64,000 nt of DNA, from the NCBI GenBank assembly GCA_028752905.1, contig JAQNBH010000252.1, positions 806,001-870,000 of the forward strand, written 5' to 3'. The position numbers were made by a program, and so were the translations under genes. This document shows positions 1 to 9,078 of this stretch, in pieces. Under the pieces are notes generated by a model that ran no database searches, was not told where the DNA came from, and worked only from the letters and a program-made list of their open reading frames with translations. This stretch comes from Cladorhizidae sp. MBARI D1340-BT2. Its lineage: Eukaryota; Porifera; Demospongiae; Poecilosclerida; Cladorhizidae. The stretch's first letter is position 1, and each line of letters starts with the position of its first letter.

Positions 1-907
1 TGCACACTTCACTGTATGGACTTGCAAGATAGGTATCTCTCAGTGTTCTCTATCTTGAGCTAAACATGTTAGCTTCATAGATTCTCCACACTTCACTGAA
101 TAGACTTGATATATAGCTCTAAAGGTAGGCCTCTCTCTGTTCTCTCTCTTGATACCAAACATCCGTATATTCTGCATACATAGAATCACAAGATAGGTTT
201 CTCTATGTGTTCTCTATCTTGATGCTAAACAGGTTAGCTTCATAGATTCTCCACACTTCACTGTATAAACTTGATATACAGCTATTAAGATAGGTCTCTC
301 CCTGTGCTCTCTGTTGATATCAAACATCCATAATATTCTGCACACTTCACTGTAATGGACTTGATATGATTCGAATGATAGGTTTCATTATGTGTTCTCT
401 ATCTTGATATTTGCCCTAATTTGGTCTATATGTTTCTCATTTTCCCCCCAAAAATCTTGTTATTTTGCCGTAAAGCTCATAACTTTTCTACACTTTACCC
501 CAAAAAGATCATTTTTATATCACCGGATAGCCCTTCTAATTATCTGTCTTTTGTACGTGCCAAAATTTTGAGTACTCTAAGTATTAGCAAGTTATGGTGA
601 TTTGAAGTGGTAAGGTTTGCGATCTTTCCTGGCGTTTTCCAGTTGCCAAAGCGGTGGCCTGCCAGTGAAAAACCACTACATTTATTGATAATCTGTTGAC
701 ATGTTGCAGATAAGGGCCTTCTCTATCAGTTGACAAAATCTGGGACTTTGGTCTTGTTAATTAGGGCAGTTATGAATTGTACTCTTACTTGATGCTAAAC
801 ATGTTAGCTTCGTAGATTATCCACACTTCACTGAATAGACTTGATGTATAGCTATTAAGATAGGACTCTCTAAGTGCTCGCTCTTGATACCAAACATCCA
901 TATATTC

Positions 908-992
908 TGCACACTTCACTGTAATGGACTTGCAAGATAGGTATCTCTCAGTGTTCTCTATCTTGAGCTAAACATGTTAGCTTCATAGATTC
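908..992. repeat. Subunit A1 (85 bp)
   Basis: A-type subunit with TGCACACTTCACTG, then ACTTGCAAGATAGG, a TCTCTCAG block and CTATCTTGAGCTAAACATG. It lacks the T found in A2 and A3 between CTTGA and GCTAAAC. A 1-bp deletion in its GTAATGG (giving GTATGG) marks the units starting at 1, 5449, 7264, 15314, 16965, 23156 and 25715. Confidence 0.88.
933..965. repeat. 8-bp inverted repeat in A1 (CAAGATAG / CTATCTTG)
   Basis: Arms CAAGATAG (933-940) and CTATCTTG (958-965) are perfect complements separated by 17 bp. The same arms at the same spacing occur in A2. They are degraded in B subunits and in A3, so this is a feature of A1 and A2. It could form a hairpin or be a dyad protein-binding site. No function is shown. 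Confidence 0.75.
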
Positions 993-1080
993 TCCACACT
1001 TCACTGAATAGACTTGATATATAGCTCTAAAGGTAGGCCTCTCTCTGTTCTCTCTCTTGATACCAAACATCCGTATATTC
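993..1080. repeat. Subunit B1 (88 bp)
   Basis: B-type subunit beginning TCCACACTTCACTGAATAG, with TTGATATATAGCTC, a strongly pyrimidine-rich stretch (CCTCTCTCTGTTCTCTCTC), then GATACCAAACATCCGTATAT. A variant with GAATATAC in place of GAATAGAC marks the units starting at 28437, 31161, 43873, 48413, 52209, 54025 and 57657 and the duplicated B1 of the long unit at 49321. Confidence 0.88.
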
Positions 1081-1157
1081 TGCATACATAGAATCACAAG
1101 ATAGGTTTCTCTATGTGTTCTCTATCTTGATGCTAAACAGGTTAGCTTCATAGATTC
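1081..1157. repeat. Subunit A2 (77 bp), carries the empty site of the core insertion
   Basis: A-type subunit whose first part is diverged and shortened (TGCATACATAGAATCACAAG). Its end reads CTATCTTGATGCTAAAC without interruption. This is the sequence that in A3 is split by the 379-bp core, so A2 serves as a paralogous empty site. Confidence 0.86.
1097..1129. repeat. 8-bp inverted repeat in A2 (CAAGATAG / CTATCTTG)
   Basis: Arms at 1097-1104 and 1122-1129 are perfect complements around a 17-bp centre. Arm sequence and spacing equal those in A1, while the centre differs (TTTCTCTATG against TATCTCTCAG). Confidence 0.75.
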
Positions 1158-1246
1158 TCCACACTTCACTGTATAAACTTGATATACAGCTATTAAGATA
1201 GGTCTCTCCCTGTGCTCTCTGTTGATATCAAACATCCATAATATTC
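1158..1246. repeat. Subunit B2 (89 bp)
   Basis: B-type subunit: TCCACACTTCACTGTATAAAC, TTGATATACAGCTATTAAGATAGG, TCTCTCCCTGTGCTCTCTG, then GATATCAAACATCCATAATAT. A TATACAG/TATATAG dimorphism splits the units: P, Q and R types carry TATACAG, while most standard (C) units carry TATATAG. It contains a TTAA. Confidence 0.88.
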
Positions 1247-1316
1247 TGCAAACTTCACTGTAATGGACTTGATATGATTCGAATGATAGGTTTCATTATG
1301 TGTTCTCTATCTTGAT
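1247..1316. repeat. Left part of split subunit A3
   Basis: Starts like A1 but carries about 10 extra bases, including the 8-bp palindrome ATTCGAAT at 1277-1284. It ends at CTATCTTGAT, where the core begins. Joined to its right part with one CTTGAT, it would make a 96-bp A subunit. A GCACACTT/GCAAACTT dimorphism at its start is one of the main unit-type markers. Confidence 0.84.
1311..1316. repeat. Left copy of 6-bp direct repeat CTTGAT flanking the core
   Basis: CTTGAT here is repeated at 1696-1701 on the other side of the 379-bp core. Subunit A2 has a single CTTGAT at the equivalent place. This is the pattern of a target-site duplication. Confidence 0.7.
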
Positions 1317-1319
1317 ATT

Positions 1320-1329
1320 TGCCCTAATT
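1320..1329 (+). repeat. Left inverted repeat of core (TGCCCTAATT)
   Basis: Perfect reverse complement of 1667-1676. It starts TG and its partner ends CA, but the adjacent bases are not duplicated, so a solo LTR is not supported. Confidence 0.7.
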
Positions 1330-1349
1330 TGGTCTATATGTTTCTCATT

Positions 1350-1366
1350 TCCCCCCCAAAAATCTT
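1350..1366. repeat. PolyC/polyA run in core, constant-length variants
   Basis: Units carry T4C6A5, T3C7A5, T4C7A4 or T4C5A6 here, so total length stays constant while the boundaries move. A second run about 70 bp further on behaves the same way (C4A5, C3A6, C5A4). These are substitution-like boundary shifts rather than simple length slippage. Confidence 0.65.
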
Positions 1367-1513
1367 GTTATTTTGCCGTAAAGCTCATAACTTTTCTACA
1401 CTTTACCCAAAAAAGATAATTTTTATATCACCGGATAGCCCTTCTAATTATCTGTCTTTTGTACGTGCCAAAATTTTGAGTACTCTAAGTATTAGCAAGT
1501 TATGGTGATTTGA

Positions 1514-1585
1514 AGTGGTAAGGTTTGCGATCTTTCCTGGCGTTTTCCAGTTGCCAAAGCGGTGGCCTGCCAGTGAAAAACCACT
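1514..1585. other. Nested complementary arms in the GC-rich part of the core
   Basis: Three nested perfect pairs are visible: AGTGGT (1514-1519) with ACCACT (1580-1585), CTGGC (1537-1541) with GCCAG (1569-1573), and GCCA (1553-1556) with TGGC (1563-1566). This is the most GC-rich stretch of the unit and among its least variable. It could fold as a branched hairpin in RNA or extruded DNA. The arms are short, so chance is not excluded. Units starting at 22248 and 24971 have GCCAT instead of GCCAG. Confidence 0.45.
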
Positions 1586-1666
1586 ACATTTATTGATAAT
1601 CTGTTGACATGTTGCAGATAAGGGCCTTCTCTATCAGTTGACAAAATCTGGGACTTTGGTCTTGTT

Positions 1667-1676
1667 AATTAGGGCA
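1667..1676 (-). repeat. Right inverted repeat of core (AATTAGGGCA)
   Basis: Perfect reverse complement of 1320-1329. The unit starting at 30253 has a G-to-A change here (AATTAGAGCA). Confidence 0.7.
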
Positions 1677-1695
1677 GTTATGAATTGTACTCTTA

Positions 1696-1727
1696 CTTGA
1701 TGCTAAACATGTTAGCTTCGTAGATTA
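1696..1727. repeat. Right part of split subunit A3 with second CTTGAT
   Basis: Begins with the second CTTGAT (1696-1701) and continues GCTAAACATGTTAGCTTCGTAGATTA, matching the end of A1. GCTAAACATGTTAGC is a 15-bp near-palindrome with one extra A. The unit starting at 59473 has GTTGAT instead of CTTGAT. Confidence 0.8.
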
Positions 1728-1815
1728 TCCACACTTCACTGAATAGACTTGATGTATAGCTATTAAGATAGGACTCTCTAAGTGCTCTCTCTTGATACCA
1801 AACATCCATATATTC
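1728..1815. repeat. Subunit B3 (88 bp)
   Basis: B-type subunit with TCCACACTTCACTGAATAG, TTGATGTATAGCTATTAAGATAGG, ACTCTCTAAGTGCTCTCTC, then GATACCAAACATCCATATAT leading into the next A1. Its TTAA is the target used by the transposon in unit 15. Confidence 0.88.
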
Positions 1816-4800
1816 TGCACACTTCACTGTAATGGACTTGCAAGATAGGTATCTCTCAGTGTTCTCTATCTTGAGCTAAACATGTTAGCTTCATAGATTC
1901 TCCACACTTCACTGAATAGACTTGATATATAGCTCTAAAGGTAGGCCTCTCTCTGTTCTCTCTCTTGATACCAAACATCCGTATATTCTGCATACATAGA
2001 ATCACAAGATAGGTTTCTCTATGTGTTCTCTATCTTGATGCTAAACAGGTTAGCTTCATAGATTCTCCACACTTCACTGTATAAACTTGATATACAGCTA
2101 TTAAGATAGGTCTCTCCCTGTGCTCTCTGTTGATATCAAACATCCATAATATTCTGCAAACTTCACTGTAATGGACTTGATATGATTCGAATGATAGGTT
2201 TCATTATGTGTTCTCTATCTTGATATTTGCCCTAATTTGGTCTATATGTTTCTCATTTTCCCCCCAAAAATCTTGTTATTTTGCCGTAAAGCTCATAACT
2301 TTTCTACACTTTACCCCAAAAAGATCATTTTTATATCACCGGATAGCCCTTCTAATTATCTATCTTTTGTACGTGCCAAAATTTTGAGTACTCTAAGTAT
2401 TAGCAAGTTATGGTGATTTGAAGTGGTAAGGTTTGCGATCTTTCCTGGCGTTTTCCAGTTGCCAAAGCGGTGGCCTGCCAGTGAAAAACCACTACATTTA
2501 TTGATAATCTGTTGACATGTTGCAGATAAGGGCCTTCTCTATCAGTTGACAAAATCTGGGACTTTGGTCTTGTTAATTAGGGCAGTTATGAATTGTACTC
2601 TTACTTGATGCTAAACATGTTAGCTTCGTAGATTATCCACACTTCACTGAATAGACTTGATGTATAGCTATTAAGATAGGACTCTCTAAGTGCTCTCTCT
2701 TGATACCAAACATCCATATATTCTGCACACTTCACTGTAATGGACTTGCAAGATAGGTATCTCTCAGTGTTCTCTATCTTGAGCTAAACATGTTAGCTTC
2801 ATAGATTCTCCACACTTCACTGAATAGACTTGATATATAGCTCTAAAGGTAGGCCTCTCTCTGTTCTCTCTCTTGATACCAAACATCCGTATATTCTGCA
2901 TACATAGAATCACAAGATAGGTTTCTCTATGTGTTCTCTATCTTGATGCTAAATAGGTTAGCTTCATAGATTCTCCACACTTCACTGTATAAACTTGATA
3001 TATAGCTATTAAGATAGGTCTCTCCCTGTGCTCTCTGTTGATATCAAACATCCATAATATTCTGCAAACTTCACTGTAATGGACTTGATATGATTCGAAT
3101 GATAGGTTTCATTATGTGTTCTCTATCTTGATATTTGCCCTAATTTGGTCTATATGTTTCTCATTTTCCCCCCAAAAATCTTGTTATTTTGCCGTAAAGC
3201 TCATAACTTTTCTACACTTTACCCCAAAAAGATCATTTTTATATCACCGGATAGCCCTTCTAATTATCTATCTTTTGTACGTGCCAACATTTTGAGTACT
3301 CTAAGTATTAGCAAGTTATGGTGATTTGAAGTGGTAAGGTTTGCGATCTTTCCTGGCGTTTTCCAGTTGCCAAAGCGGTGGCCTGCCAGTGAAAAACCAC
3401 TACATTTATTGATAATCTGTTGACATGTTGCAGATAAGGGCCTTCTCTATCAGTTGACAAAATCTGGGACTTTGGTCTTGTTAATTAGGGCAGTTATGAA
3501 TTGTACTCTTACTTGATGCTAAACATGTTAGCTTCGTAGATTATCCACACTTCACTGAATAGACTTGATGTATAGCTATTAAGATAGGACTCTCTAAGTG
3601 CTCTCTCTTGATACCAAACATCCATATATTCTGCACACTTCACTGTAATGGACTTGCAAGATAGGTATCTCTCAGTGTTCTCTATCTTGAGCTAAACATG
3701 TTAGCTTCATAGATTCTCCACACTTCACTGAATAGACTTGATATATAGCTCTAAAGGTAGGCCTCTCTCTGTTCTCTCTCTTGATACCAAACATCCGTAT
3801 ATTCTGCATACATAGAATCACAAGATAGGTTTCTCTATGTGTTCTCTATCTTGATGCTAAATAGGTTAGCTTCATAGATTCTCCACACTTCACTGTATAA
3901 ACTTGATATATAGCTATTAAGATAGGTCTCTCCCTGTGCTCTCTGTTGATATCAAACATCCATAATATTCTGCAAACTTCACTGTAATGGACTTGATATG
4001 ATTCGAATGATAGGTTTCATTATGTGTTCTCTATCTTGATATTTGCCCTAATTTGGTCTATTATGTTTCTCATTTTCCCCCCAAAAATCTTGTTATTTTG
4101 CCGTAAAGCTCATAACTTTTCTACACTTTACCCCAAAAAGATCATTTTTATATCACCGGATAGCCCTTCTAATTATCTGTCTTTTGTACGTGCCAAAATT
4201 TTGAGTACTCTAAGTATTAGCAAGTTATGGTGATTTGAAGTGGTAAGGTTTGCGATCTTTCCTGGCGTTTTCCAGTTGCCAAAGCGGTGGCCTGCCAGTG
4301 AAAAACCACTACATTTATTGATAATCTGTTGACATGTTGCAGATAAGGGCCTTCTCTATCAGTTGACAAAATCTGGGACTTTGGTCTTGTTAATTAGGGC
4401 AGTTATGAATTGTACTCTTACTTGATGCTAAACATGTTAGCTTCGTAGATTATCCACACTTCACTGAATAGACTTGATGTATAGCTATTAAGATAGGACT
4501 CTCTAAGTGCTCTCTCTTGATACCAAACATCCATATATTCTGCACACTTCACTGTAATGGACTTGCAAGATAGGTATCTCTCAGTGTTCTCTATCTTGAG
4601 CTAAACATGTTAGCTTCATAGATTCTCCACACTTCACTGAATAGACTTGATATATAGCTCTAAAGGTAGGCCTCTCTCTGTTCTCTCTCTTGATACCAAA
4701 CATCCGTATATTCTGCATACATAGAATCACAAGATAGGTTTCTCTATGTGTTCTCTATCTTGATGCTAAATAGGTTAGCTTCATAGATTCTCCACACTTC

Positions 4801-5448
4801 ACTGTATAAACTTGATATATAGCTATTAAGATAGGTCTCTCCCTGTGCTCTCTGTTGATATCAAACATCCATAATATTCTGCAAACTTCACTGTAATGGA
4901 CTTGATATGATTCGAATGATAGGTTTCATTATGTGTTCTCTATCTTGATATTTGCCCTAATTTGGTCTATATGTTTCTCATTTTCCCCCCAAAAATCTTG
5001 TTATTTTGCCGTAAAGCTCATAACTTTTCTACACTTTACCCCAAAAAGATCATTTTTATATCACCGGATAGCCCTTCTAATTATCTGTCTTTTGTACGTG
5101 CCAAAATTTTGAGTACTCTAAGTATTAGCAAGTTATGATGATTTGAAGTGGTAAGGTTTGCGATCTTTCCTGGCATTTTCCAGTTGCCAAAGCGGTGGCC
5201 TGCCAGTGAAAAACCACTACATTTATTGATAATCTGTTGACATGTTGCAGATAAGGGCCTTCTCTATCAGTTGACAAAATCTGGGACTTTGGTCTTGTTA
5301 ATTAGGGCAGTTATGAATTGTACTCTTACTTGATGCTAAACATGTTAGCTTCGTAGATTATCCACACTTCACTGAATAGACTTGATGTATAGCTATTAAG
5401 ATAGGACTCTCTAAGTGCTCTCTCTTGATACCAAACATCCATATATTC

Positions 5449-8400
5449 TGCACACTTCACTGTATGGACTTGCAAGATAGGTATCTCTCAGTGTTCTCTA
5501 TCTTGAGCTAAACATGTTAGCTTCATAGATTCTCCACACTTCACTGAATAGACTTGATATATAGCTCTAAAGGTAGGCCTCTCTCTGTTCTCTCTCTTGA
5601 TACCAAACATCCGTATATTCTGCATACATAGAATCACAAGATAGGTTTCTCTATGTGTTCTCTATCTTGATGCTAAACAGGTTAGCTTCATAGATTCTCC
5701 ACACTTCACTGTATAAACTTGATATACAGCTATTAAGATAGGTCTCTCCCTGTGCTCTCTGTTGATATCAAACATCCATAATATTCTGCACACTTCACTG
5801 TAATGGACTTGATATGATTCGAATGATAGGTTTCATTATGTGTTCTCTATCTTGATATTTGCCCTAATTTGGTCTATATGTTTCTCATTTTCCCCCCAAA
5901 AATCTTGTTATTTTGCCGTAAAGCTCATAACTTTTCTACACTTTACCCCAAAAAGATCATTTTTATATCACCGGATAGCCCTTCTAATTATCTGTCTTTT
6001 GTACGTGCCAAAATTTTGAGTACTCTAAGTATTAGCAAGTTATGGTGATTTGAAGTGGTAAGGTTTGCGATCTTTCCTGGCGTTTTCCAGTTGCCAAAGC
6101 GGTGGCCTGCCAGTGAAAAACCACTACATTTATTGATAATCTGTTGACATGTTGCAGATAAGGGCCTTCTCTATCAGTTGACAAAATCTGGGACTTTGGT
6201 CTTGTTAATTAGGGCAGTTATGAATTGTACTCTTACTTGATGCTAAACATGTTAGCTTCGTAGATTATCCACACTTCACTGAATAGACTTGATGTATAGC
6301 TATTAAGATAGGACTCTCTAAGTGCTCTCTCTTGATACCAAACATCCATATATTCTGCACACTTCACTGTAATGGACTTGCAAGATAGGTATCTCTCAGT
6401 GTTCTCTATCTTGAGCTAAACATGTTAGCTTCATAGATTCTCCACACTTCACTGAATAGACTTGATATATAGCTCTAAAGGTAGGCCTCTCTCTGTTCTC
6501 TCTCTTGATACCAAACATCCGTATATTCTGCATACATAGAATCACAAGATAGGTTTCTCTATGTGTTCTCTATCTTGATGCTAAACAGGTTAGCTTCATA
6601 GATTCTCCACACTTCACTGTATAAACTTGATATACAGCTATTAAGATAGGTCTCTCCCTGTGCTCTCTGTTGATATCAAACATCCATAATATTCTGCAAA
6701 CTTCACTGTAATGGACTTGATATGATTCGAATGATAGGTTTCATTATGTGTTCTCTATCTTGATATTTGCCCTAATTTGGTCTATATGTTTCTCATTTTC
6801 CCCCCAAAAATCTTGTTATTTTGCCGTAAAGCTCATAACTTTTCTACACTTTACCCAAAAAAGATAATTTTTATATCACCGGATAGCCCTTCTAATTATC
6901 TGTCTTTTGTACGTGCCAAAATTTTGAGTACTCTAAGTATTAGCAAGTTATGATGATTTGAAGTGGTAAGGTTTGCGATCTTTCCTGGCGTTTTCCAGTT
7001 GCCAAAGCGGTGGCCTGCCAGTGAAAAACCACTACATTTATTGATAATCTGTTGACATGTTGCAGATAAGGGCCTTCTCTATCAGTTGACAAAATCTGGG
7101 ACTTTGGTCTTGTTAATTAGGGCAGTTATGAATTGTACTCTTACTTGATGCTAAACATGTTAGCTTCGTAGATTATCCACACTTCACTGAATAGACTTGA
7201 TGTATAGCTATTAAGATAGGACTCTCTAAGTGCTCTCTCTTGATACCAAACATCCATATATTCTGCACACTTCAATGTATGGACTTGCAAGATAGGTATC
7301 TCTCAGTGTTCTCTATCTTGAGCTAAACATGTTAGCTTCATAGATTCTCCACACTTCACTGAATAGACTTGATATATAGCTCTAAAGGTAGGCCTCTCTC
7401 TGTTCTCTCTCTTGATACCAAACATCCGTATATTCTGCATACATAGAATCACAAGATAGGTTTCTCTATGTGTTCTCTATCTTGATGCTAAACAGGTTAG
7501 CTTCATAGATTCTCCACACTTCACTGTATAAACTTGATATACAGCTATTAAGATAGGTCTCTCCCTGTGCTCTCTGTTGATATCAAACATCCATAATATT
7601 CTGCACACTTCACTGTAATGGACTTGATATGATTCGAATGATAGGTTTCATTATGTGTTCTCTATCTTGATATTTGCCCTAATTTGGTCTATATGTTTCT
7701 CATTTTCCCCCCAAAAATCTTGTTATTTTGCCGTAAAGCTCATAACTTTTCTACACTTTACCCCAAAAAGATCATTTTTATATCACCGGATAGCCCTTCT
7801 AATTATCTGTCTTTTGTACGTGCCAAAATTTTGAGTACTCTAAGTATTAGCAAGTTATGGTGATTTGAAGTGGTAAGGTTTGCGATCTTTCCTGGCGTTT
7901 TCCAGTTGCCAAAGCGGTGGCCTGCCAGTGAAAAACCACTACATTTATTGATAATCTGTTGACATGTTGCAGATAAGGGCCTTCTCTATCAGTTGACAAA
8001 ATCTGGGACTTTGGTCTTGTTAATTAGGGCAGTTATGAATTGTACTCTTACTTGATGCTAAACATGTTAGCTTCGTAGATTATCCACACTTCACTGAATA
8101 GACTTGATGTATAGCTATTAAGATAGGACTCTCTAAGTGCTCTCTCTTGATACCAAACATCCATATATTCTGCACACTTCACTGTAATGGACTTGCAAGA
8201 TAGGTATCTCTCAGTGTTCTCTATCTTGAGCTAAACATGTTAGCTTCATAGATTCTCCACACTTCACTGAATAGACTTGATATATAGCTCTAAAGGTAGG
8301 CCTCTCTCTGTTCTCTCTCTTGATACCAAACATCCGTATATTCTGCATACATAGAATCACAAGATAGGTTTCTCTATGTGTTCTCTATCTTGATGCTAAA

Positions 8401-9078
8401 CAGGTTAGCTTCATAGATTCTCCACACTTCACTGTATAAACTTGATATACAGCTATTAAGATAGGTCTCTCCCTGTGCTCTCTGTTGATATCAAACATCC
8501 ATAATATTCTGCAAACTTCACTGTAATGGACTTGATATGATTCGAATGATAGGTTTCATTATGTGTTCTCTATCTTGATATTTGCCCTAATTTGGTCTAT
8601 ATGTTTCTCATTTTCCCCCCAAAAATCTTGTTATTTTGCCGTAATGCTCATAACTTTTCTACACTTTACCCAAAAAAGATAATTTTTATATCACCGGATA
8701 GCCCTTCTAATTATCTGTCTTTTGTATGTGCCAAAATTTTGAGTACTCTAAGTATTAGCAAGTTATGGTGATTTGAAGTGGTAAGGTTTGCGATCTTTCC
8801 TGGCGTTTTCCAGTTGCCAAAGCGGTGGCCTGCCAGTGAAAAACCACTACATTTATTGATAATCTGTTGACATGTTGCAGATAAGGGCCTTCTCTATCAG
8901 TTGACAAAATCTGGGACTTTGGTCTTGTTAATTAGGGCAGTTATGAATTGTACTCTTACTTGATGCTAAACATGTTAGCTTCGTAGATTATCCACACTTC
9001 ACTGAATAGAATTGATGTATAGCTATTAAGATAGGACTCTCTAAGTGCTCTCTCTTGATACCAAACATCCATATATTC
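5449..9078. repeat. Units 7-10 of the array
   Basis: Starts 5449 (907), 6356 (908), 7264 (907), 8171 (908). Units 7 and 9 have GTATGG and GCACACTT; units 8 and 10 have GCAAACTT and CCCAAAAAAGATAA, a two-unit alternation like that of units 1-2. Unit 10 adds GTAATGCTC and GTATGTGCC in the core and AGAATTGATG in B3. Confidence 0.9.

Larger units (their letters stand above)
1317..1695. mobile_element. 379-bp core inserted in subunit A3; possible ancient non-autonomous element
   Basis: This block has no similarity to the A or B subunits and interrupts A3. It is bounded by CTTGAT direct repeats. Near its ends are perfect 10-bp inverted repeats, TGCCCTAATT (1320-1329) and AATTAGGGCA (1667-1676), set in 3 bp and 19 bp from the direct repeats. 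It holds a polyC/polyA run, AT-rich sequence, and a GC-richer segment with nested complementary arms (1514-1585). No open frame is retained. Flanking duplication plus inverted repeats suggest a captured MITE-like element. The inverted repeats do not abut the direct repeats, so the superfamily is unknown. It is present in every unit, so it predates amplification of the 908-bp unit. Confidence 0.55.
908..1815. repeat. Reference 908-bp satellite unit (unit 2)
   Basis: This full-length unit is used to describe the internal layout. The order is A1 (908-992), B1 (993-1080), A2 (1081-1157), B2 (1158-1246), left part of A3 (1247-1316), core (1317-1695), right part of A3 (1696-1727), B3 (1728-1815). 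A and B subunits share the CACTTCACTG start, a GATAGG block, a pyrimidine-rich TCTCT/GTTCTCT block and a CTTGAT-to-AAACAT segment, so they descend from a common monomer. Without the core and its 6-bp duplication the unit would be 523 bp, or three A+B dimers. Nine CpG dinucleotides were counted by eye, which is low for its length. Confidence 0.93.
1..5448. repeat. Units 1-6 of the array
   Basis: Starts 1 (907 bp, GTATGG deletion), 908, 1816, 2724, 3632 (909 bp), 4541. Units 3 and 4 share TTATCTATC in the core. Units 4-6 share CTAAATAGG in A2. Unit 5 has one extra T near 4061 in the core. Unit 6 has TTATGATG and a CpG-loss variant GGCATTTT. Shared variants in neighbours indicate local duplication. 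Confidence 0.9.

Noticed and set aside
1033..1065. Pyrimidine-rich CTCTCT stretch as GAGA-factor sites
   Set aside because: The motif is simple and frequent in such sequence; there is no independent support for binding.
1270..1300. tRNA-like internal promoter (box B likeness at GATTCGAAT)
   Set aside because: No matching box A at suitable spacing and no cloverleaf could be drawn.
1317..1695. Core as a solo LTR (starts TG, ends CA)
   Set aside because: The bases directly outside TG...CA are not a duplication (GATATT against GTTATG), and no polyadenylation signal or primer-binding context was found.
4024..4233. 69-codon open frame on the + strand in unit 5
   Set aside because: It exists only because one extra T near 4061 shifts the frame in this unit; the other units have stops. 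Composition and context are those of the satellite, with no domain or conserved start.
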